Source of the DNA: Rickettsiales bacterium
GTDB lineage: Bacteria > Pseudomonadota > Alphaproteobacteria > TMED127
DNA length: 22,293 nucleotides
Assembly: GCA_002717855.1 (NCBI GenBank)
Contig: PBCD01000021.1
Coordinates: 1-22,293 of the forward strand
Direction of reading: 5' to 3'
A program made the translations under genes and the position numbers. Below the pieces are notes generated by a model. That model ran no database searches, had not been told where the DNA came from, and saw only the letters and a program-made list of their open reading frames with translations. Positions 7,757 to 16,373 of this stretch are shown here, one piece after another. Numbering within the stretch: the stretch's first letter is position 1; each line of letters begins with the position of its first letter.

Positions 7757-8729
7757 AAATGTTGGAATTATTGGAAGTGGTTCTTGGGGTATTGCGCTTT
7801 CCATAGCTTTAAATTTTTCAAAATGTAATGTTACGGTTTTTGTAAATTCAAACAAATCATATGATGATTTGAAACAGGGGAAATCAAGGTTTCTTCCTAG
7901 TCAACCTTTACCTAAGGGAATAAAATTAACCACCAAAATTTATGATTTAAAGGATTCAAGCTTAATATTCGTTGTTACTCCTTCACAAATGGTAAGAAAA
8001 AACCTTTTGATGGTTAGTAAAAATATAAATTTCAAAAAAACTTTTATTTTGTGTTCTAAAGGTATTGAAAACAGATCTAACAAGTTGATGACTGAAGTTT
8101 TTTTCGAAATATATCCTGACTCAGAACCAGTTGTTTTATCAGGTCCAAATTTTTCTGACGAAGTTTCAAAAAATCTCCCAACAGCTTTCGTATTATCTTG
8201 TGCTGACAAAAAAATAGTAAAAGAAATAGGAAATGTTATATCAAATAAGAATTTTAGACCGTATTTTAACAATGATATTATTGGAACCCAAATAGGCGGT
8301 TCAATGAAGAATATCATCGCAATTGCGTGCGGAATTGTTATCGGAAAAAAGTTAGGTGAAAATGCTAAATCGTCAATCATGACGCGTGGATTGAAAGAGA
8401 TGATTAAGCTTGGAACAAGTTTAGGGGCTGAGGAAAAAACTTTTATGGGTTTGTCTGGGCTTGGCGACTTAAATCTTTCTTGTAATTCAATCAAATCTAG
8501 AAATATGCTTCTAGGATATGAATTAGGATGTGGTGTGAAGTTAAAAGACATAAATAAAAAAAAAAAACTAAATGAAGGCGTTGCATCATGTTCAGCAATT
8601 TGTGAATTAGCGAAAATTAAAAAGATTGAATTACCTATTTGTAGCGCGGTTAAAGAAATTCTTGACGGAGGGTCAATATCTAATGTAATTTATAATTTGT
8701 TATCTAGACCACTTCAGTTCGAAACTTAA
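7746..8729 (+). CDS. gpsA: NAD(P)-dependent glycerol-3-phosphate dehydrogenase
   Basis: A 327-residue cytosolic enzyme that reduces dihydroxyacetone phosphate to sn-glycerol-3-phosphate, the backbone of phospholipids. The Rossmann loop is GSGSWG (10-15), where most relatives have GAGAWG but the GxGxxG glycines are kept. Other motifs are SKGIE (104-108), LSGPNF (131-136), the catalytic Lys188 in GGSMKNIIAIA (184-194), GLGDL (238-242) and SRN (251-253). It starts inside the tsaD 3' end, after an AAGG stretch that can serve as Shine-Dalgarno site, and is followed after 2 nt by the YciI-like gene. An 11-base A run lies at 8557-8567. Confidence 0.96.
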   Translation: MNYKNVGIIGSGSWGIALSIALNFSKCNVTVFVNSNKSYDDLKQGKSRFLPSQPLPKGIKLTTKIYDLKDSSLIFVVTPSQMVRKNLLMVSKNINFKKTFILCSKGIENRSNKLMTEVFFEIYPDSEPVVLSGPNFSDEVSKNLPTAFVLSCADKKIVKEIGNVISNKNFRPYFNNDIIGTQIGGSMKNIIAIACGIVIGKKLGENAKSSIMTRGLKEMIKLGTSLGAEEKTFMGLSGLGDLNLSCNSIKSRNMLLGYELGCGVKLKDINKKKKLNEGVASCSAICELAKIKKIELPICSAVKEILDGGSISNVIYNLLSRPLQFET

Positions 8730-8731
8730 AA

Positions 8732-9004
8732 ATGTTATATTCAATTTATTGTTACGATAAAAACGACTCATCGGAGAGAAGAAAGTCATTAAGGAATGAT
8801 CATATTTCATACTTAAAAAAATTTGAAAAAAAGATTGTTTTAGCTGGTCCTTTATTAAACGAAAATGAGGAACCACTGGGTAGTCTTTTGGTTTTAAATT
8901 TTTTAAGCAAACAAGAAGCCGAAATTTTTTCTAAAAACGATCCATATTTTTTAGGAGGTTTATTTAATAAAATTGAAATTTACAGGTTTAAACAAGTTTA
9001 TTAA
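8732..9004 (+). CDS. YciI-like family protein
   Basis: A 90-residue protein with a ferredoxin-like fold. The family landmarks are an N-terminal LYSIYCYDK strand, R21 and H24 in the LRNDHISYL helix, [17 protein letters not shown] (38-54), and the conserved Asp70 in NDPYFLGGL (69-77). The His/Asp pair is thought to form an active site, but no general reaction is known for the family. It sits 2 nt after gpsA, a position it often has in Alphaproteobacteria, and 14 nt before acs. The role in this operon is unknown. Confidence 0.88.
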   Translation: MLYSIYCYDKNDSSERRKSLRNDHISYLKKFEKKIVLAGPLLNENEEPLGSLLVLNFLSKQEAEIFSKNDPYFLGGLFNKIEIYRFKQVY

Positions 9005-9018
9005 AAATAATTACTGCA

Positions 9019-10962
9019 ATGAATAAATTTATTGATACATATAATGTTCCTTATGAAATAAAATCTAATGCTTCGATAACATTCGATCAATACCTTCAAT
9101 TATACAAAAAATCTATTGAAGATCCTGAGGACTTTTGGGCAAAGCAAGCTGATACACTAACGTGGATTAAAAAGTATAAACGAGTAAAGAAATCAAGCTT
9201 CTCAGGTAATGTTGAAATCAAATGGTTCTTAGAGGGTCGTCTTAATGCGAGTTACAATTGTTTAGATCGACATCTTAAAGATAATTCAGAAAAAATAGCC
9301 ATCATTTGGGAAGGAGACAATCCAGAAGAAAGTGAAAAAATAACTTATAAAGATTTGCATGAAAGAGTTTGCAAATTTTCTAATGCATTAAAAGAAATTG
9401 GAGTCAAAAAAGGTGATAGAGTAACTATTTATTTGCCCATGATTCCAGAAGCCGCTATCGCAATGTTATCCTGTGCAAGAATTGGTGCTATACATTCAGT
9501 AGTTTTTGGTGGGTTTTCTCCAGAATCATTAAGAAACAGAATAATAGATTGTGAATCAAATACCGTAATTACTGCAAACGAAGGTCTAAGAGGTAATAAA
9601 AAAGTACCTCTTTTAAAAAATGTAAAAGAAAGTATCAAAAATATCAACTTTGTGACAAATGTCGTCGTCGTTAAAAGAACAGGTTATGAGGAAACTCTAG
9701 AACCAAATTATTTTTATTATCATGATCTTGTAAAAAATCAACCTACAACTTGCAAAATTGAACCACAATCTTCTGAAGATCCTCTTTTTATTCTTTATAC
9801 CTCAGGATCAACTGGGGCGCCTAAAGGTGTTTTACATACAACAGCAGGGTATCTTCTTCATGCTTCGCTTTCTCATAAATATATTTTTGATATAAAAGAT
9901 AATGATATTTATTGGTGTTCAGCAGATGTAGGTTGGGTTACTGGGCATTCATACATTGTATACGGACCATTGTGCAACGGTTCAACTACTGTAATGTTTG
10001 AGGGAATCCCGACTTATCCCACAGGGGCAAGGTTTTGGGAAGTTGTTGATAAACACAAAGTTACAATATTTTATACTGCACCTACTGCAATTAGGGCACT
10101 TATGGGGCTTGGGCATAAATTTGTAGATTCCACTTCAAGAGAGTCGTTAAGAATATTAGGCACGGTTGGTGAACCAATAAATCCAGAGGCATGGAAATGG
10201 TACCATGAAAAAATAGGTAGAGGAAAATGTCCAATTGTTGATACATATTGGCAAACAGAAACTGGAGCAACACTTATAGCGCCACTTGCAAGCGCGACTC
10301 CAACAAAGCCCGGATCTGCGACTTTACCATTTTTTGGGGTTCAACCAATGATCGTAGATAATGAGGGGAACGAACTTAAAGGAGCATGTGAAGGAAATTT
10401 GTGCATAATTGATTCATGGCCAGGCATTATGAGAACCGTCTATAAAGATCACAAAAGATTCAAAAGTACCTACTTTTCAACATTTAAAGGTAAATATTTC
10501 ACGGGTGATGGTTGTAAAAGAGATAGTGATGGATATTATTGGATTACAGGAAGAGTTGATGATGTAATAAATGTTTCTGGTCATAGATTAGGTACTGCAG
10601 AAGTTGAGAGTGCTTTGGTTTTGAATCAAAAAGTTTCGGAAGCCGCAGTAGTCGGTTTCCCTCATAAAATTAAAGGGCAGGGTATTTATGCATATGTTAC
10701 ATTGATGTATGGTGAAAAATATACAGATGAATTAAAAACAGATTTACTTAATTGGGTTAGAAAAATCATTGGTCCAATTGCTACACCAGACAAAATCCAA
10801 TGGGCACCTAATCTTCCAAAGACGAGATCTGGTAAAATTATGCGCAGAATACTTAGAAAAGTAGCTGGCGGTGAAGAAGATACAATTGGCGATATTTCAA
10901 CTCTTAACGATCCAAGCGTGGTACAAGAGCTTATCAATATCAGAAATTCAAAAGATAGTTAG
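9019..10962 (+). CDS. acs: acetyl-CoA synthetase (AMP-forming)
   Basis: A 647-residue adenylate-forming enzyme that makes acetyl-CoA from acetate, ATP and CoA through acetyl-AMP. The P-loop is [11 protein letters not shown] (260-270). The A5 region is [11 protein letters not shown] (407-417), with W411 lying in the position that limits the acyl pocket to short acids. The hinge and A8 loop read [17 protein letters not shown] (509-525). The catalytic Lys606 in [10 protein letters not shown] (601-610) is the lysine that is acetylated in relatives to switch the enzyme off. Full normal length. The stop overlaps the stop end of the convergent SdhAF4-like gene by 4 nt. A role in scavenging acetate in an oligotroph is inference. 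Confidence 0.97.
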   Translation: MNKFIDTYNVPYEIKSNASITFDQYLQLYKKSIEDPEDFWAKQADTLTWIKKYKRVKKSSFSGNVEIKWFLEGRLNASYNCLDRHLKDNSEKIAIIWEGDNPEESEKITYKDLHERVCKFSNALKEIGVKKGDRVTIYLPMIPEAAIAMLSCARIGAIHSVVFGGFSPESLRNRIIDCESNTVITANEGLRGNKKVPLLKNVKESIKNINFVTNVVVVKRTGYEETLEPNYFYYHDLVKNQPTTCKIEPQSSEDPLFILYTSGSTGAPKGVLHTTAGYLLHASLSHKYIFDIKDNDIYWCSADVGWVTGHSYIVYGPLCNGSTTVMFEGIPTYPTGARFWEVVDKHKVTIFYTAPTAIRALMGLGHKFVDSTSRESLRILGTVGEPINPEAWKWYHEKIGRGKCPIVDTYWQTETGATLIAPLASATPTKPGSATLPFFGVQPMIVDNEGNELKGACEGNLCIIDSWPGIMRTVYKDHKRFKSTYFSTFKGKYFTGDGCKRDSDGYYWITGRVDDVINVSGHRLGTAEVESALVLNQKVSEAAVVGFPHKIKGQGIYAYVTLMYGEKYTDELKTDLLNWVRKIIGPIATPDKIQWAPNLPKTRSGKIMRRILRKVAGGEEDTIGDISTLNDPSVVQELINIRNSKDS

Positions 10963-11090
10963 AAATCGTAACATATTCCTTTTCTCTCCCAATCACCATA
11001 TCTAGTTGGTTCAAGGCCTTTAGGCCCACCAATTTCTTTTTTTTTCTCAACAGATTTTTTTTTTAGATTTAATTTTCTTTTTTTATTCAT
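10959..11090 (-). CDS. DUF1674 / SdhAF4-like succinate dehydrogenase assembly factor, 43 residues
   Basis: A short gene read on the minus strand from ATG at 11090 to TAA at 10959-10961. The first 19 residues are mostly Lys and polar; the rest is the full DUF1674 core: [17 protein letters not shown] (19-35) followed by RKGICYDF (36-43) at the C-terminus. This family includes mitochondrial SDHAF4, which binds flavinylated SdhA and aids complex II assembly. Most bacterial members are longer at the N-terminus; here it is reduced to a lysine-rich stub. It lies next to rsmB, as in other Alphaproteobacteria, and shares a 51-base divergent gap with it. The match of the motif is near exact, so the gene is well supported despite its size. 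Role in this organism is inferred. Confidence 0.9.
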   Translation of the reverse strand: MNKKRKLNLKKKSVEKKKEIGGPKGLEPTRYGDWERKGICYDF

Positions 11091-11141
11091 ATCAATTAAA
11101 TAATATATTCAATTACAAATATCAACTTCATTAGGTTTAAT

Positions 11142-12431
11142 TTGAAACTTTGCACGAGAAAAATCTGTTTTGACATCCTAAATACTGCCGATGTAACTTC
11201 AAACCATGAAAGAATTATTGACAAGCATAAAAATTTTACAGATTTGAATTCCAGAGATAAAGCCTTTGTTAAAGTTTTAATACTTACATTTTTTAGGTGG
11301 AATAGATCTATTGAAAAGATAATTAATAAATATTCAAAAAAAAAATCCGAAAAAAAAATTATTAATATTTTAAGAATTGCCGTTACTCAAATCTTATTTA
11401 TGCGAACTGCAGACTATTCAGCAGTCAACATAAGTGTTAGTTTATCCAAAAAATTTGGATCAAGTGTTTCTCGATTTGTAAACGCTATCCTTAGGCAAGT
11501 ATGTCGAGATAAACAGGAAATTCTTAAGAGTTTAAAAAGAGAAGAAAATATACCAGACTGGATTTTTAAAAATTGGAAGAAAAATTTTAGCTCAAATTCT
11601 GCAGTTAAATTTGCCCACCAATCCTTGAAAGAGCCATTCTTAGACATAAAGGTTAAAAAAGAATTTTTTAAAAAGAAAAATTGGTCTAAACTTCTTAACG
11701 GAAAACCATTATTTGGAGAACTTATTCGTAAAAATAATTCTGGTTTGATTGAAGAACTGCCTTTTTTTTCAGCAGGATACTGGTGGATACAGAGTGCAGC
11801 CTCAACAATACCTGTGACTATTATTGAAAATTATTTTAAAAAAGGAAGTCCTAAAGTTCTAGAAATCGGGTCTGCACCAGGAGGTAAAACCCTACAGTTA
11901 TGTGAAAATAATTTTGATGTTACAGCTGTTGAGATTTCAAAAAAAAGAGCTGTCAAGCTTAAAGAAAATTTATCAAGAACAAAATTTAATGTAAAGTTAA
12001 TAAATGAAGATTTCAATAAATGGAAAAGTAGGCAAAAATATGACTGTGTTCTCATAGATGCTCCATGTTCTGGAAGTGGTGTAATAAACAAACAGCCTGA
12101 TATTTTATATTTTAAAAGAAAGCTAAATTTAGAAAACTTAATTTCAAGACAGGAGAAATTGCTAAAAAAATCATTACGATTTTTAAGGAAAAATGGTCTA
12201 CTTGTTTATTCTGTGTGTTCGTTAATATCAGAGGAAAGCAAAGATATAATTTATAAAATACTAGAAAATAATAAGGATTTTTCATTGTTAAAACTAGACG
12301 GAAAACTAATAAATAATATTCAAGTTAAAATAATTGATGGAATGATATATTCGACTCCAACTTGTTACCAAAATAAGGGAGGTATGGACGGATTTTTTGT
12401 ATCGTGCATAATTAAAGGTGAAAAAAATTAA
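11142..12431 (+). CDS. rsmB: 16S rRNA m5C967 methyltransferase RsmB
   Basis: A 429-residue protein with an N-terminal NusB-like RNA-binding domain (about 1-130; SRDKAFVKVLILTFFRW at 37-53, FVNAILRQV at 112-120) and a C-terminal SAM-dependent methyltransferase domain. SAM motif I is EIGSAPGGKT (241-250). The two cysteines of the RNA m5C mechanism are Cys309 in DAPCSGSG (306-313) and Cys359 in YSVCS (356-360). The start is taken as TTG at 11142, since the first conserved helix begins a few residues later and no in-frame ATG precedes it. This start is less certain than the rest. The 3' end overlaps the heparinase-like gene by 14 nt, suggesting coupling. Confidence 0.93.
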   Translation: MKLCTRKICFDILNTADVTSNHERIIDKHKNFTDLNSRDKAFVKVLILTFFRWNRSIEKIINKYSKKKSEKKIINILRIAVTQILFMRTADYSAVNISVSLSKKFGSSVSRFVNAILRQVCRDKQEILKSLKREENIPDWIFKNWKKNFSSNSAVKFAHQSLKEPFLDIKVKKEFFKKKNWSKLLNGKPLFGELIRKNNSGLIEELPFFSAGYWWIQSAASTIPVTIIENYFKKGSPKVLEIGSAPGGKTLQLCENNFDVTAVEISKKRAVKLKENLSRTKFNVKLINEDFNKWKSRQKYDCVLIDAPCSGSGVINKQPDILYFKRKLNLENLISRQEKLLKKSLRFLRKNGLLVYSVCSLISEESKDIIYKILENNKDFSLLKLDGKLINNIQVKIIDGMIYSTPTCYQNKGGMDGFFVSCIIKGEKN

Positions 12432-14040
12432 AAAAAATATATTTGTTAATTATCTTAAGAAATTTTATTATCGCACAATTATTTTTGACTTAATGTTGTC
12501 CAAAAATCTATCAACAAAAATAGTTAATCAACTTAATGATTGTTGGCATGGTGATATCGATAATGGCAACAGAATCTTGATGGGCTATTTTAGTTTTTTT
12601 GGTGAAACTTTAAATTACGAAAACTCTTTTTGGGAAAATAACGGTGCTTCTAAAATGTGGAAAGAGAAGTTTCATTGCTTTGATTGGCTGAAGGATTTAA
12701 AGGCTTCAAGCACTTCGAAATCAGCTCCTTATGCGAGAGAAATACTTAAAAAATGGATAAAATATCACAATAGTTGGAGCCCACTCGAGTGGCGAAGTGA
12801 TATTTTAGGTCGAAGAATCAGTTGCCTTCTAAGTAACCTTTCCTTCTATTTCTCAAGCGCTGATTCACAATTTCAAAAGCTTTTGATAAGAAGTTTATGT
12901 AAACAGGGCCATTTCTTAGTAAAAAATAACCTGCAAGACATTTTAGGTCATCGAAGAATTGAAGGAGTTAAAGGTTTAATTGCATTATCGTCAAGCCTAG
13001 AAACTTTTAAAAAACATAGACAAAATTCTTTAAAATTACTAATTCAAGAGATTAATGATCAAGTGCTTGATAGTGGCTGCCACTACTTGATGTCTCCAAG
13101 CAAACATTTAGAATTTCTAATTACTCTGTTAGACATTAAAAATTACCTTGCAACAATTAAAATAAAAATTCCACAGGAGATGGACTACACTATTAAAATC
13201 ATGTCACATGTAATAAAATTATTTAGACATCCTAACGGCACTCTTGCTAAATTTAATAATTCTAACCACATAGACAAAAAAATTATTGATCAGGTTTTGG
13301 TTAGAGCAAATTTTAAAGCTAAAAAAAAATCACAAGAAACCTATTCTGGATTCCATAGAATATCTAGTAATAAATTAAATTTTATAATGGATTGTAGTTC
13401 GCCAGTAATTGAAGATATTTATGCAGGTGCTCTTTCTTTTGAACTTTCAGTAGGAAAGCAATTGTTAGTAGTAAACTGCGGATCACCAAAAATAAAAAAT
13501 AAAGTTTTGAAAAATGCTCTTAAATCCTCTGCCGCTCATAGTACAGCATGTATAGATAACGTTAACTCCTCAAATATTTTAAATAATCCCAATGATAGTA
13601 GTAGGATAGCAAATGTATGGTCAAAATTATATCAAAAAAATAATTCATTCTGGATAGATTCTGCTCACTCAGGATATAAACACTATTTTGGAGTTATACA
13701 TTCAAGAAAAATACATATTGATTCAGAAAAAAAAATTATACGAGGGCAAGACAGTTTTTCAAAAACTAAAAGTCATTATAGAAATATTCCGAAAAAATAT
13801 TTTATCAGATTTCATCTTCATCCAAAACTAGAAGTAAATGTTACTAGAAGTCAAAAAAAAGCTTTAATAAAACTTCCTGACGGGAGTGGCTGGGAATTTA
13901 TTTGTTCTGAACCAAAAGTCTTTGTGAACGAAAGTATTTATATTGATGATAAACAAAAAATTTTAAAAAGTAATCATATTCTTGTTAAAGATTTTTTCTT
14001 ACCAGAAAGAAAAATAAAGTGGTTATTCAAACAAATATAA
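12418..14040 (+). CDS. heparinase II/III family protein
   Basis: A 540-residue protein with a helical N-terminal region (about 30-300; PLEWRSDILGRR and GHRRIEGVKGLIAL are conserved in the alphaproteobacterial group) and a C-terminal beta-rich heparinase II/III domain (about 305-535). Landmarks there are SGFHRI, AGALSFELSVGKQLLVVNCG, SSAAHST, GYKHYFGVIHSRKI, FIRFHLHP and LPDGSGWEF. It starts with GTG at 12418 inside rsmB; an internal ATG at residue 26 is possible. No signal peptide is visible, unlike secreted polysaccharide lyases. The gene is a regular neighbour of rsmB and purH in Alphaproteobacteria; its substrate is not known. A cytoplasmic or peripheral role in polysaccharide turnover is inference. 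It is convergent with the next gene, with 2 nt between stops. Confidence 0.85.
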   Translation: MKKIKKNIFVNYLKKFYYRTIIFDLMLSKNLSTKIVNQLNDCWHGDIDNGNRILMGYFSFFGETLNYENSFWENNGASKMWKEKFHCFDWLKDLKASSTSKSAPYAREILKKWIKYHNSWSPLEWRSDILGRRISCLLSNLSFYFSSADSQFQKLLIRSLCKQGHFLVKNNLQDILGHRRIEGVKGLIALSSSLETFKKHRQNSLKLLIQEINDQVLDSGCHYLMSPSKHLEFLITLLDIKNYLATIKIKIPQEMDYTIKIMSHVIKLFRHPNGTLAKFNNSNHIDKKIIDQVLVRANFKAKKKSQETYSGFHRISSNKLNFIMDCSSPVIEDIYAGALSFELSVGKQLLVVNCGSPKIKNKVLKNALKSSAAHSTACIDNVNSSNILNNPNDSSRIANVWSKLYQKNNSFWIDSAHSGYKHYFGVIHSRKIHIDSEKKIIRGQDSFSKTKSHYRNIPKKYFIRFHLHPKLEVNVTRSQKKALIKLPDGSGWEFICSEPKVFVNESIYIDDKQKILKSNHILVKDFFLPERKIKWLFKQI

Positions 14041-14042
14041 TT

Positions 14043-15302
14043 TTATAAAGACCAGTAATTCTTAATTTCTTTTTTGTGTCTCCAAATTCCAAGGAGGTCA
14101 GCTATCAAGCCATTTTGTCTTAGAAAACTCATTAAGTTTTTAATTTTTATTTCTTTAAATAGTTTATGAGCTACAGCAAGAATTATTGCATCAAACTTAT
14201 GTTTTTTTAAATTTTCAAAACTTATAACGTTTATTTTCTTTTCTAATATATTTTCTGCCAATGGATCGCACACGAAAACATCATGGTTTTTTTTAAAGAG
14301 TCTTATCAAATCAAAAACCTTTGAGTTTCTCAAATCTGGAACATTCTCTTTAAATGTTGATCCTAAAATCAAGATTTTAGAATTTTTTTTTATCTTCTTA
14401 TTAATTTGGCTAAAAATAAATTTACTCATTCCATCATTAGTTTTTCTTCCAGACAAAACAACTGAGGGTCTTACTTTATGTTTTTTTGCCACATCAGCAA
14501 GATAAAATGGATCTACTCCAATACAGTGACCTCCAACTAAACCGGGGTAGAAAGGCAAAAAATTCCATTTTGTTTTTGAGGCTTCTAAGACATCATAAAC
14601 GCTTATATTTAGTTTTTGACAAATTTTTGCTACTTCATTTATGAATGCAATGTTTATGTCTCTCTGCGCATTTTCAATAACCTTTGACGCTTCAGCAACC
14701 TTTATATTTTTGGCAGTAAAGACCAATCCGTTAGTAACATTAGAATAAATTTCTCTGAGAACTTTTTCTACATTGTGATTTTCAGATGAAATTACCTTTG
14801 CAATCTTATCAACTGTATGAATTTTATCACCTGGGTTTATTCTTTCTGGAGAATACCCTAAAAAGAAGTCTTTTTCTAAATGAAGCCCAGAATATTTTTG
14901 CAACTCATTTCCACAAATCTCTTGGGTCAAACCTGGGTAAACAGTACTTTCAAATATGACAATGTCACCTTTTTTTATATTTTCGCCTACAGTTTTACAA
15001 GCGTTGAGTAATGGTTTTAATTCAGGCTCATTTTTAGAATTAACTGGTGTTGGAACCGTAATTATGTAAATATTAGATTGCCTCAATCCATCTTTTTCAA
15101 ATGATACCTCAAAGCCTTTTTGAAAGGATTTTTTTAATTGATCTTTACTGACTTCGTTGGTTGAGTCGGAATTTCTTTTTAATTCTTGAATTCTTTTTTT
15201 ATTTATATCAAATCCGAACACTTTATATTTTTTTGAAAGTGATATCGCTAATGGTAAACCAACATATCCTAAACCAATAATGGCAATTTCTTTTATTTTC
15301 AT
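14043..15302 (-). CDS. nucleotide-sugar 6-dehydrogenase (UDP-HexNAc type, TviB/WbpO-like)
   Basis: A 419-residue member of the UDP-glucose/GDP-mannose dehydrogenase family, which oxidises C6 of a nucleotide sugar to the uronic acid with two NAD+. Visible are the N-terminal Rossmann motif IGLGYVGLPLA (9-19), TVPTPV (82-87), FESTVYPG (117-124), LGYSPERINPGD (148-159), AEASKVIENAQRDINIAF (203-220) and the catalytic Cys260 in PGLVGGHCIGVDPFYL (253-268). The ERINPGD and VIENAQRD forms are typical of enzymes acting on UDP-N-acetylhexosamines (TviB, WbpO, WbpA) rather than UDP-glucose. The precise substrate is inference. It is divergent from the WecA-like gene and supplies acidic sugars for surface polysaccharide. 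Confidence 0.9.
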   Translation of the reverse strand: MKIKEIAIIGLGYVGLPLAISLSKKYKVFGFDINKKRIQELKRNSDSTNEVSKDQLKKSFQKGFEVSFEKDGLRQSNIYIITVPTPVNSKNEPELKPLLNACKTVGENIKKGDIVIFESTVYPGLTQEICGNELQKYSGLHLEKDFFLGYSPERINPGDKIHTVDKIAKVISSENHNVEKVLREIYSNVTNGLVFTAKNIKVAEASKVIENAQRDINIAFINEVAKICQKLNISVYDVLEASKTKWNFLPFYPGLVGGHCIGVDPFYLADVAKKHKVRPSVVLSGRKTNDGMSKFIFSQINKKIKKNSKILILGSTFKENVPDLRNSKVFDLIRLFKKNHDVFVCDPLAENILEKKINVISFENLKKHKFDAIILAVAHKLFKEIKIKNLMSFLRQNGLIADLLGIWRHKKEIKNYWSL

Positions 15303-15339
15303 GTAATATTTTTCATTTTAATTAAATGTAAATTTGAAT

Positions 15340-16371
15340 ATGAATCTATCTTATTTATTTTTTTATCCAATATTTATTCTTTTTCTGACGATTTTTAGTT
15401 TAAAAATTTTAATTAACTTTTTAAACAAAAGAAATATTTTAGACATTCCTCAAAAAAGAAGTAATCACAACATACCTAAACCAAAGTGTGCTGGGCTTAT
15501 AATAGTACCAATCATAATTGTTTCAATATTTTTTTTCATTAACTTAGATCTAATTAAATCAGAGCCATGGAAATATATTTGTTATTTTACTATCGTTTTA
15601 TTCTTAACATCTTTTTTAGATGACATTTTTAATTTACCTAGTTCATTAAGGCTTTTGATTCAAATTATTTCAATTACTTTAGTGTTACAATTCTTTGATA
15701 CTTATATTAATGAATTTATGGAAAAAACTTTTTCACAACTAAATTTGTTTCATAAAAATGAGTTACTAAAATTAATAATTAAAATACTTTTAATAATTAT
15801 GTGGTTATGGATAACAAACCTATTTAATTTCATGGATGGTATTGACGGAATCTCAGCCTCTCAACTTATTACTTTTAGTTTGGGTATAATTATTTTAAGT
15901 TTAAATTCAGAGATGTTGTTAGAATTTAAATACTTGGGTTTAATTTTTTTTTCATCAATATTAGGTTTTTTATACTGGAATCAACCACCTGCAAAAATAT
16001 TTTTAGGTGATTGTGGTTCCATACCAATAGGTTTTTTAATTGGTGGTATTTGTATTTTAAGTTTATTGAAACTTAATAACTTTATCCCTACTATGATACT
16101 TCTTCTATACTATATACTCGACTCCTCATTAACTTTAGCTAATAGAATTTTACAAAAAAAAAATATATTTAAAGCTCATAGCGAACATTTTTATCAAAAA
16201 AAAGTGAGAAGTGGATGGAGTCATCAGCAAGTATTATTAAAGATCACAACAGTAAACTCTATTTTAATTATATTTGCTTTATTATATACAAACAATAAAA
16301 TTCCAATTTTGATTTGTTCTATTTTAATTGTTTTAAGTCTTCTTTTTTGGCTCAGTAAGAAAAAAACCTAG
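15340..16371 (+). CDS. WecA/WbpL-like undecaprenyl-phosphate glycosyl-1-phosphate transferase
   Basis: A 343-residue polytopic membrane enzyme of the MraY/WecA family (GT4-type annotation), which starts O-antigen or related chains by moving a HexNAc-1-phosphate to undecaprenyl phosphate. Motifs are SFLDDIFNLPS (91-101) with the DD pair, TNLFNFMDGIDGI (159-171), FLGDCGSIPIG (221-231), and the cytoplasmic AHSEHFYQK (279-287), close to the HR-HxYQ loop of the WbpL group. About ten membrane helices are expected. I chose ATG at 15340; an in-frame TTG six bases upstream (15334) is less likely. The gene is 2 nt upstream of the WbpM-like gene, which probably makes its sugar substrate, so a UDP-FucNAc or UDP-QuiNAc-type donor is plausible (inference). 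Confidence 0.88.
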   Translation: MNLSYLFFYPIFILFLTIFSLKILINFLNKRNILDIPQKRSNHNIPKPKCAGLIIVPIIIVSIFFFINLDLIKSEPWKYICYFTIVLFLTSFLDDIFNLPSSLRLLIQIISITLVLQFFDTYINEFMEKTFSQLNLFHKNELLKLIIKILLIIMWLWITNLFNFMDGIDGISASQLITFSLGIIILSLNSEMLLEFKYLGLIFFSSILGFLYWNQPPAKIFLGDCGSIPIGFLIGGICILSLLKLNNFIPTMILLLYYILDSSLTLANRILQKKNIFKAHSEHFYQKKVRSGWSHQQVLLKITTVNSILIIFALLYTNNKIPILICSILIVLSLLFWLSKKKT

Positions 16372-16373
16372 AT

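Noticed and set aside
7940..8551. A 203-codon open frame on the minus strand opposite gpsA
   Set aside because: gpsA carries all catalytic motifs on the plus strand. The antisense frame shows no family motif and arises from codon composition.
15334..15339. TTG at 15334 as start of the WecA-like gene
   Set aside because: The in-frame ATG at 15340 is the stronger initiator, and the extra two residues add no conserved sequence.
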